A DNA stretch of 64,000 nt from NCBI RefSeq assembly GCF_047663525.1, contig NC_092587.1, positions 196,289,501 through 196,353,500 of the forward strand, given 5' to 3'. The notes beneath the pieces are model-generated. The model worked only from the letters and a program-made list of their open reading frames with translations. It had not been told where the DNA came from and made no database searches. The DNA is from Anas platyrhynchos (Eukaryota; Chordata; Aves; Anseriformes; Anatidae). Within the stretch, counting starts at the first letter, position 1, and each line of letters opens with the position of its first letter. The translations under genes were made by a program, and so were the position numbers. Positions 49,001 to 61,000 of this stretch are shown one piece after another.

Positions 49001-52000
49001 AAACTTATGACATAAAAGCAACCATAACAACTATAGCTATAGACTGCATTGCTCCCTCCAGTAATGACTGCACCAAAAATAACAAGACAAATTATGTAAG
49101 TTCATTACTATACTAGATCCAGTGTATATCTACAGGCACGATTTAATATCTGTGTTGATAGACAGTCACCTTCAGCTTCAGAAGCAGTACAGTCACGTTA
49201 TCACAGCGGTCTCCACCTGTGTTACTAAATCCTGCTTCTTAGTTGGGTAAACCCACGGAGTACACAAGTCAAAATAATGGAAGTGCAAACAAAGTGTGCA
49301 CTGCAAGCAGGGGCTGAAGAGGCCCATCCACTAGGATGCCAAGAGTGGAAGATAAAGATTAGCTCTGATGGTTGACTAGCAATAGCAGCAAGCTGTCACC
49401 AACAGAAAATTATCTCAAAAGACTTCTCAGATCATACACAAAAGGCTAAAATCCCATACACTTTATTATGAAGTGCTTTCATGTATTTCCAGTTTACTTT
49501 ATTCTTTTGGAAGCCAGTAATCCATGAGCATTAAAGATTTGGTTTTAGCATGTTGATAGCACAGCTAGGGTTCCCGCACCTGAAAGCTTGCCTATTTTTT
49601 GGATTAATTGGTCTAATGTTATCTCTTCCTATAAATCTTGCCTTGCTCGGCTAGTTTTATGGCAAAATTATGAGCCAAGCTGTCACAGAAGTGCCAGAAA
49701 GTCATTTAAAAAAATGACATTTTGTCCAAGGATGGAGGCAGGGGCTCAGCTATGTCTCACATCTGGAGAGGTGAGGCAGAAGAGACAAAGGTGGCTGCTA
49801 AGTCACCCTAAAACCGATAGCTCTAGAACCAGCTCTAGTGCAGTTATAATGGCATGAAGCCCACAACTGAGCTGACACAGCTATATATACACACACATAT
49901 CTGTAACATTATATATGGATGTATAAATAATATGTCCTGATATGCCATTTTAAGGGTATGGAAAAGGTGACATTCGCCAGTTTACAGTCAGACAATTACC
50001 AGGCTATGAATCCCCCAAAGACGTATTTACAGCAGTATTTACAAACTGCATTTTGGTGTTTTTCTAGTGACACACACAATAACTGCAGATATTCTGTAAG
50101 GAGGGAAGGTTTTAAAGCTCTTTGTGGAACACAGTGTATGAAATGTTTATTACATCTGTATAAACTGTAATTCCACATTACATTGTCACATTTTTATGAA
50201 TTAAACTTTAAATATTCCTTATTTGAAGAGAAATAATTACTAAACTCTGAAAATAAGCTGAGTGGGGGAAAGTGTTGTGTCAGGTTTTTTACACCATTAT
50301 TTAAATGCCAGATCAACAAAAGGGGAAAATAGTAAAAACGGACATATTTTTGTATCTGTGAAAATTACAACTGTTTAAAAACAGCTGTAATAAGTGGTCA
50401 GTTACAAAAAATTGGCTCCAAGAATTTAGTATCTAGACAAAATAACTGAAAAGTCTTGTTTGCTTCTAGCTTACTACAATTAAGGTTAAAATTATTCCTA
50501 GCTATATCCATCTTCAGGCTCTGCATGAATACCACCTGTCTTTGATTATGTCACACAGTTTATTTTTATTTATTTTACACAAGCCAGAGATTTCTAAATT
50601 TGCCACGATCTCAATCTCCATTTACAGTAAGTATAAGTAATTGCTCTTCATATTGCTTAAATTAAAAAAGCAAGAATTACCATGCAACTTTTGCACTCCT
50701 GATTTTCTATCAGCTCTTTTAGATGCGTGTTTTCAGATTTGACAACTTTGTAGTTGAAATCCAACACCTAGGAAAAGATAAGTTCTTAGACATATGAATA
50801 TTACTGTTAACTTGAAAAAATATTGACTATATGTATGATAAGTTAAATTTTGCAAAGTATACATGAGTAATTATGAACCTATCTATTAGAAACAGTTTTT
50901 TTTTTTAAAAAAAACATCAGTACTAAACCAGAAAGAAATATTCAACTATCTATGAAAGACATACAAATGATCTGCTACCAGTTTTATTTACCTTTTTTGA
51001 AAGAAGTAATCAGTTATACAAACAAGGGAGTAGACATACAGTTACAAAATACCAAGGACAGACCTTGCAGACCACTGAAACTGCTTGAAACCTTAGTCAT
51101 GAAGCCTAGGAACCACATTCACTCTTAATGATACCATCTAACATATGGCCCAGTAAATAGTGCCACACAGCAGCAGTGTCACATTTCCCCAAACACTAAC
51201 TTTCCTATTGTCAAAAGTAAAGTATTATGACAGTCTACTGATAGACTCAGTCTACTGAGTCTACTACTACCATTTAAAAACATCAGTATTTTACAGTTTT
51301 CAGCTTTCAAATTGCCATGCTTTTATGCTTTTCGAAGCATACTTGAAACATTCTTTACAAAGCTTTTTTTTTTTTTTTTAAAAAAAGGCTTAAAAACTAG
51401 GAAATGTTCTAGATAATCTAATAAATGATTCCAATGATAAAGCACATACAATAACAACAAAAAATTTTTTGAGATCTTTTGCATATTAAAATGGTGACTA
51501 CAATTGATGGTCAGGGTGATCTGCAATTTAGATGTACAGTTGACACTTAGTGGTGCTTTATTGTTCCAGTATCAAATTGACTGCTATAATATTTGGCCGT
51601 ACTATTTAATAAATACTACTACGTCACTGCTGATGGAGATGAAAACTACAGAAATAAAAGTAATGTCTTTTTTACCAGATAATGTATGTCATCATCAATA
51701 GTGTGGAGTAAAATGGCCTAGGCTGGTTTTGCCTGCTTGCATACCTGTTGTTTTGCTAACAATTTGTCTTTTATCTGTAACTCCATTTTTAACTGTCTTT
51801 CCAGAAGACTAGCTTTCTCCATGATAGTTGCTATAGTGATCTCCTTCTGATGAAGCTCTTCTGTCAGGTCAGAGATTTCTGTCCTTGTTCTTTCCTGCTC
51901 AGAGCAATGGGACTGCTCCTCTCGATAAAGATGGTTTCTTATCTGTAGCAAATACGTTTCAATAAGAAAAAATGTTGTGCAGTAAATATGACTGAATCAC

Positions 52001-55000
52001 TAACCACATACTACTGACTTTTTTACGGTCTGCTTCCAAGACACCAACTCTTCTAACCAAGTCAGACATTTTTGAGATTTTATAATAAAATGTCTTCATG
52101 AGGCAATGCACAGTCTTATTTATTTTTACGTTTTTTTAACCCTTCTCATTTGCTAATTTAGTATTAGAAATGAACAAAATATAAAATATTTGTATTAAAA
52201 TTTTAAAGGAATGCAATAATAATAATGCTAATTTCAAGAATTGGAAATTATGACAAAGAAAATGCAAGGAAATATCTTTTCAATAAACCTAAGTATGATT
52301 TATTTATAATGCTCCAAAGTTATTTTAGGCTGCATTAAACATGTCTTAAACTGAAATTAACTCCAGAGCAATATAAATAAATAAATCTAGAGACCTCTTT
52401 ATGAGAAACTGTGATAGAAATAGAAGAATATATATGGTAAACCACTTTATGAGAATTTTTCTGCCATTATATATAAAATGTAAGGTCAAGCTTTCTCCAT
52501 TATCTCCCATGTAAAGGGTTCTCCAAAGAATCAACACAAAGATTGTTTTCCTAATCTTTCAACTAATAACCAAAACTGTAGTACTGATAGATTTTCGTAA
52601 TATGTAAGAAACATTACTATTAAAAACAGCAAAAATACCTTTTAATGCATTTTAATAATTCTTCACAGTACTGTATACAATCAGTAACAGATGGCATTTC
52701 ATATTTATTTATGCAAACTGCACAGAAATACTAGAATTGTAAACAAATAGATATAGATGCAAAAAATCTGACAGCTAGAGCATGATTATCATGCCAAAAT
52801 TGCTGCAGCATCCAAGTCAGCTGCATCCAATTCCAGATGTTCATGCTTACATTGCTACTCAGCAAAAAACACAGCGTGTCTGTAAGGGGAGTTCCAGGCA
52901 CCTTCTTCCTCAAAGTGTTAACCTGCCAAACCATGTGTTATTCCACAATGCCATGCCACAACTGCTTGCACACAGCAGTTCTGAAACGTGCAATGCAATA
53001 TGATGCAAAACTCAAACAAAGAAGCACTGCCCTGGATTGTGCAGCAGATGACTGATAAAGTAGCTTTGTGTGGGTACCAGCCATAGTGATTTTACTGGTT
53101 GATCTGTTATTCGCATGTCTGAGACCACCTACAAACTGCTACTTACCTCCTACAACCTATTAACTACCCATAGCCTTGGAGGACTTATTACTTGTAAGGT
53201 ATTACCTAATCACAGTAATATTTAGGCTTGGGCTTTTCCATTACTTTCATGAAGTAGCAACCTCAGTTGTTAGTGTGCAGAGTCAGAATACCATTTGCAC
53301 AGCTATACAATTACCTCCAGGAATGCAACCATATATGAAAACTCCATACTCTCCTAAACCCTCAGTTTATCCTTCTGCTCTCTTTTGCACATGTCCAAGC
53401 TCACTACTTTGATCTCTCTCTTTTTTTTTTTCTTCTCTCTCTCTTTTTTTATTTTTTTATTTTTTTTAAATCCTAGACTGCAGTGTGAGACCTGGAAATA
53501 CTTAACAGTGTGACGTACCTTGTTTAGCACTTCTTGTTGGCTTTCTTGACTTTGTGCCAGTAGTAATAAGTCTGAATTTTTATTTTCTGGTTGCTCAGTA
53601 AGTTGTACAGAAGATGACTGATGTCTTTAAATTAGAAATGAAAAAAAAAAAACAAAACAAAACAAAAAATATGAAATAAGCAGAATGTGCAATAATCTTT
53701 CACTTAAAAATCTTCTTCCCAGGGTAAAACTGGGAACTTGTTTGGGGATGAAAAAAAAAAACAAAAAAACACAAACCAAAACAAAAAACACCACGAGATT
53801 TGGCCTAAAAAAGGTTGGATCTTGGGAGATTTCTAGAGATTAAGAAAAGGGAAGTATGTGCAGAAAGAATCCTGAAATCTCTTCTTGATTAGTATTTTAT
53901 GTGTTCTTTGACAGTTATGGTAGATTAGATAAACCATAACAAGATGAACATTTTACTCATAGAAGGTTAGGGAGAATCATAATTGCTCTATTTCCAAAGT
54001 GTTTTAATGTCAAGAAATAGAAAGGCACTTAAAGCATATAAATAAAATAGGTTAAATACATTGACTTGCAAAGATCTATGCAACATAAAGGCCTTTTATC
54101 AGAGGGTGAACCTACTGCCTTTAATCTTGTCATGTATGAAAATGTTCATTCAAAAGTTGTTTAAAAGTCTGACACTTGAATCCTAACTATCTTTTTCAAC
54201 AGACTTGATTTAAATCAGAAGTAAGAAAAAAAATGATTAGCTTAATAGTATTTGTTATTTTAAACATTATCTTTAACACACATACTTTATTTGAATTTCC
54301 TGCATTTCTCTGATTTTCAATAATTCTGTATGCAATTGTTGGCATTCCAGATGTATCCTTCTCCAGAGAGCATCACGTGACTGCAGCTCTTTTTTCATTT
54401 CTGAAAAGCTGGCCTCCATGTTCTAAAGAAGAAAACAAATACACAAATAGCCAAATAAAATGAGAGAGCAGTAGCTCAAAATGCTGTATTTTAATGCATC
54501 ATTTCTGACACCTGTGTAATGTGTATGAAAGGATATAAATACTTATATTCTGAGCTTTATTTCTGAAGAAGGTACTGCTTCCACATCAGCTACTTTCTCC
54601 AGAAATGCCATCTAAAAAACAGATACTGAACATTCTTTAGCTCTTGCAATGTTCTGATACATGTCTCTGAAATTATCATAGGAGATACTACTTAGAAGCT
54701 CTTTATCACACAGAATACATCTAAAATACAGAGTTTGCTTGATTAAGCAGCTTCTACACCCTTGAACATGCTTCATATGTAAGAATTAGTGCCGTAAGTA
54801 ACTTTTATGTTGCATTTTGATAACAGTGTTTCCAAATTTAAAAGCATGAAACTACAAAGCTATAGAAAGGCAGGATTAGGTGCACATCTTCATTAAACGT
54901 TGCCTGGAAGCTTGGAGCAGATACCTGTGGACTTACGTACATGTGTATAAGTATGTATATTGTGTGTGTTCAATCATCTCCAAAACAATTCTGTCTCCAT

Positions 55001-58000
55001 GTTGGTAATTGCCTGGGTAGATGAACATCACCAAATTTTCACACAATCATAAAATATTTTCCATAGGGACTCCACAAATCTTGTCTCTAATTTACCTTTC
55101 ATTTCTGACTGATAATCTATCAGCAAGTTGTCTGTCACATTATATTTGACATCATAAAATCTGAGCTCCTATAGCAATTACCAAAAAGTATACTAAGATC
55201 ATACCAAAGGTAAGAAATTGGAACTATAACTGCCAAATAATAAAAGCTGCAACAGTAATCAGATTCTTGTAATAACAATAGAAATGTTCAGATAACATTT
55301 ATTTCCTCTTACCCAAGATCCAAAAGCATGTTCCAGATAAAAGGATTTTCCAAGTATGCTGATCCTTTTGAAAAAACAGTTTTTTTTAAACTGTTACACT
55401 AAAAACAAGTATTTCTCATAATTTCTTCATTTTAATATAGTTTCCATGTTTAAAAGCAAAAATAAGGCTTTTAAACATTCAAAAGACAACTTTAAAAAGT
55501 GAAATCCAGAAATGACTCCACAAGCAAGGAACTTCAAAGGTTTATTTCCCTTAGAGCCTCATATTAGAATGACCTTCCTTCCAAGAAGCCTGTGGTTTTC
55601 CTGTGGCTGAAAGGGCTGCTGAAGACAGATATGAAACTTTTTTTTTATTATTTTTTTTTTAGGGGCTGCAAATACAGATTTAGTCATTATATTCTTTGTT
55701 AAATGAAAGCTGAGAGAGCTTTTGAACTCAGAAATAGAAGTGTAGCCATATTTTTAGTGAAATAAAGCGTAATAAATTGTTAAAATTCTCTGCAGAAACT
55801 TCCTTATGATCAGCTTAATGGCTTTAACATTTATGAGACAGCCACAATTACTTTATAATATATTATTTTTAGGGTGTGTGTGTGTGTACACCTCTGATTT
55901 GATTGTGTGGTGGATAAGGGAAATGCTGCACAACTGTGTGGTGGAAGTTGAAGCATCTGTGGCAGGCTGCATTCAACAGGCATATTTATTTAAATTGTAT
56001 TTTCTTCTACGAATTACAATAGTACCAGGAATAACAGCAGCAACAGCAGTAGCAGCAATAATAATTGAAACAAAATTTCAGGTCAAGAGTTTCACATATC
56101 ACTTCAAAAAAATCAATTAGATACTTATCATTTATTATTTTCAGAAATATCTATTGCATTTTGTTAAAATACCAAAATGAAAATTAATTTTGAACCAGAA
56201 AAGATAAGGTTTTGTTTAGAAAACATACAATAAAGTATTACATTCTCAGAGACTGTTTCAAGCTGACAAAAATACCAAATGTTCTCTTTTCCTCTGTGAA
56301 CATGTTGCTTTAACTAGATTGCCATGTTTGATATCAAAAGGAAGTCTCAAAACTTTAGAGATCAGCTCCTGTTCTAATTGTACTCAACACTGTTCAACCT
56401 TTCTAATACAATCATATACTATATTTCTACATAAATTAGTGTCCACTGACTTAATGCAGACTTTCTGAGAGTTTCGTGTGATGCTCTCAAGCTGCCTCTC
56501 ATGCATGGCTGCAATCAAGTTTGTCAGAAAGTTCATCTGGTAAGGAAATACTCCACAGTCTCGGTTTGAATATTCTTATTTTTTTTTTTTTTTTCTGTAG
56601 AGCAGGCAAACTGGTGTTCCATACAGTTCACTTTATCACTTCTTTCTTGCTATTCAATAGTATGAGAGAAATATGTAGAAGCACAAATGAAATAGTTGCA
56701 GGCATGGAAGACGTGAGGCATTGCAACCAGCCTTCTTCCCACCAGGATGCCCATCTACTCCTCCCTGTTTCATCCTCATCAGGTCCAACTATCCTCACCC
56801 TCCACCCAGCATTCCTTCACACAAACCTGCTTACTCCTGGCTGATGGCAGACACTGCACTTCCTTATTTCTCATACAGACATTTCTAAAAAGAATATTTT
56901 CTCTTAGCTGTTAGCACTTAGCTCATAGTGACATTATTTTCACCGTATATTGACTTACATCAATGTCCTCTTCTGCAGCTGTTGGCAAATACAGCTTTTC
57001 TCCCTAATACAGCAATTATCTCACAAGAAAACCACAGTTATTCTGCAGCTTTCTGCTCTTTAGCCAATAGTATTACATGTATCTAGCTCCACTTCTAATT
57101 AAAACTCTTCACATTCTGTTCACACAATTCCAAAAATCCTCCTTCTTGAAGATTTTCTTAAAGAAGGCTACAGCATGATGCCATGTACTCTCTACAACAT
57201 CTGCCTACTTGCTCCAATCTCTATGTTCTGTTCCACTCTAAATATATCTAATCCTGCTACTATTAATTGGAACCTTTTTAACAGGCCTCAGATTTTTTTG
57301 CTTGCATACCGGTAACTTGCATGCAAGCAAATGACTCAGGGAACTAATGTGTGAATTAAATGTATAAACATCATGTGTACAAAACTTGGTTGATCTGACA
57401 ACACCTGAAAATAATCTCCAGCATGTATATGTTAATTACTGTATATTGCAACTGAAGTTAAAACTCAGCAAGATTGTCTATTAAGAGAAATAGATTATCT
57501 TTCAAGAGAAAGAGTTAAAGTCATTACAGTTCCCTCTATATATTAGTGAATATTGAAGTGCTTAAATAAATAAGCAGGGGTATGTTACCAGAAAAATATG
57601 GAAATGAGAATCTTATTCCAGATCTGTTTCAAACTTCACTAATAAAAAAGTCTGAAGAGATCTTGTATTATTTCAATCTTGTCAAATTTCATAGATTATG
57701 AACAAAAGAAGAGACCCAAATAGCTGTCTTCATATATCATCTGCAAAAAAGCAGTAGGCTAAGATAAAAACTGATGGGTCTTCACATGGTTGGCAACTTA
57801 GAAATTCATTGCACTGAAAAATATTCTTACAACAACAAAGTATAGCATAGGCTTTTGAATATAAATATTTAGTAGGTATAGTCAGTTTAGTAGGACAGTT
57901 TGTACAAAAAGAGGTAACAAGATAAAGAAATTTTACAGAAGTAATTTTTATACAAGGAACCAAGTGAAGTAAACAATTCACTTTCCGTCTGCTACACGGA

Positions 58001-61000
58001 TAGGAAAGCTATAAAAACCTAGATAAACAGATATGAATAAAATGTGCTACTGTATATCAAACATTTTTGTTTTCATGTATTACTCAATAAAAATTTACTG
58101 TTCACAGCTCATTCTGTGCTCCTGCAAAAAAATTATATACGATGCTTGTATAGATATTTTACATAGGCATGCCAGTACCACTTCTGAAAGTATACCTGTA
58201 AGTAATTAATGCTCCAACATTTATACCACAGTAGTTATAGAAAAGAAAAACTATCATTACCTGGCACTGTTTTTGGAACATTTTTAGATCCTCCTGGAGT
58301 TTCAGATTTTCCTCTTGTAGTCTGTTCCTGTGTATTGCTATTTCATTCACAGCTGCCTTTAGCTTTTCAGTAATTAACTCATCCTTTTCACTTGCAGGAT
58401 GGCCATATGTAATTACCTCTTCTTGATTCTGTTTCTTATTGCTTATCTGGAATTGATAACTCTTGGTCTGCTTCTATAAAACAGTAAAACTCTTTTAATG
58501 AAATTAAATAATTACATCTATATTGTTATGGTCAAACCATTACTACTAAAATCACGAAGCTATTTTCGTTTTCTTCACCAGGTTTTTCTTAGAAAAGATG
58601 ACATTAATAGAACAGTTTGCATTACTTCTCGAAATGATATTATCTTCCTTGAGCCTCAAGTTCCTTACCTTCAGTGAGAATATTTCAGAAACTTACAAGG
58701 TTACAGACTTTTCAAGGATTTTTCTCCTCTGTTGTGTTTTTTTCCTAGCACTTAATATTAGCCCTAAATGTAAAAGGGTGATTACGACGATCTAACTCAA
58801 AGCAGTTAACTATAACCTTTTGGGGGGAGAAATGTTGCTCTTTGATACAATGAACTCAGTAGGAATTGTGTGTATGTGCCTCAGGATCAGAATTAACCTT
58901 TGACTAGAAGGCTAGTATTACGTAGTTTATGTATAAACAGCTCAGTTACTACAGTAACTGTACTCCCTTGATATCGTTATCATTAATCTTGTGCAAAAAT
59001 CATTTGCACATTCGGCATCTCTAGAAGCAGTCACAAACTCCATTCAGTTTCTTGTACTGATTAAAGAGTCCTAAAAAAAAAACTTTAGAAAATTGCTATT
59101 GGTGGTATTTGTGAATTCACGGGCATTGTGAAGAACCAAAATACCTATAGTAACTGTTTAAAAAATCCATATGGATGCTCCTACTGGGACACAGTAGCAG
59201 TACTCTTTCAGAAGACTGAGAATTAGCTGAAAAATGACAACAAAATAAAACCTACAAAACATATATCAAGTGCAGAGATCAAGTTGAGCAAGAAAACTTA
59301 CATTAAACATAAACACTCATGCTACAAATGCTGTATTTGGGACTGCAAAAAGGCATTCTTTAGACTCTTTTGATTTCACTATGTTCTCATAATTTGTGTT
59401 GGCTGAACACATAAGTAGAAGTGGCCACTGGCTGCATATTAAATAAAAAGCCTAAAGAAATTGGCAGGTAAGTTTAATTTATACTGATAATAAATTAAGG
59501 TCCCCTGAAATATAAATTATGGAGTTTGACATACCATAATGTCAAAGCATCCTGTGAAAAAAAGGGCACATCTCCATCTGGAAATCAAAAACTCACAGAA
59601 AAGGAATTTGGGGCAAAGACACAGGACAAATTAATGCTTTTGAAACACTCCATCAGCTTTGTAATTAATAAACTAGCCAGTGTGATGTTGCAGTTACAAT
59701 GAAATCTGTCTTCAAAGAAAGTTCACTGATGACAGTCATGTGAACCTCGAAAGAAAGATCATCTTGTGCAATCTACTTTGACTCGTCTAATTATATAATC
59801 ACCTCCACATACATCAGTCAGTAGATTTGTCTAGTCAAAGCCTTGCTTTTTTTCACACCTTTGTATGAAAGTTCAATAATTGCAATATAGTGCTTTCAGC
59901 ATCTGTAAATGAAACGTAACTGTCATCCTTGGAAATGCTGGATATGGGTAAAGAGTCTCATATGAATCATTAAGAAAGTGTTTCACTAGATTAAGATCCA
60001 ATGAACTTAGTCCCAGTGGAAAAGAGGATTACCAGTCAGCAACGTAATTGGCTTCCCTGTACTTCATTATTGAGCTGTCTTGTAGACCCATTATTTTTTT
60101 AGTTATTTCTTGATTTTTTTTTTTTTCAGAGCAGGATATGTTATCAAGAAAGCATGAAATCAATATTTCATTCTGGAATGGAAGGAATTAAAAAAAAACA
60201 GTAGATCAATAGGCAATGTAAAAAAAAAAAAAGTAATAAATTGGCAAGTTAAAAAGGATCACAAAGCCAGCCATGGTAACTTGAACGGTAACTTGAAAGC
60301 TGAAAAATATGATCAAAAAGGGATAAGTGATCCAACAAACATTTCCAAGTGTGATTTTGGAACAGCACATAGGAATTCAAATTTCTTTATAAATTATACT
60401 GTTTATTTATGAACTTCAAAAAGTAAGGGATATCTTAGATTGGAGGGGATGTACTTGTAGATTAGGAGTGGCATGTACTGCTTACTTTGTAAGATACTTA
60501 TCGGTAACTTGTCATTGCAATTAATTGCATATTAATAGATAGCATAGAAGATAAAAGTATGCTCAGAGTATACTTAAAAAAGTAAAAAGCATTGCATTTT
60601 GCAGTTATCTTTATCAGAAATATTCTATTTTTCATCATGATATTTATGCACATAAAATGAGGAAAAAAAATAATTGTATGAATCAGTAAATCTTTCAGTA
60701 TGGATTTGCCTTAAAACAATGTATCCATATTAATTTTTGATACTATAAGCTTAGTAGTACATTTAAATTTTTAAAAATAAGTTGTAAATAATACTAGCTG
60801 AACTAACTGCTCATTTAATTCTCATATTCCTTCTAAAGCTTCTTATTTTACCTGAAATAAATTACATTTCTCAGACAATAATTTTTGCTGAGCATCTAAA
60901 TATATGAGATGATTTTGGCAGATTGTCCCTTTCTTATCCCATTCTCTTGATTTTGCTTTAAATTCCTGAAAGACAGCAAAACAAGGTTACTAAGTAGAGG

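Noticed and set aside
52782-53055. Two overlapping + strand frames inside a DEUP1 intron
   Set aside because: No recognisable product. They are antisense to the gene and lack flanking splice sites.
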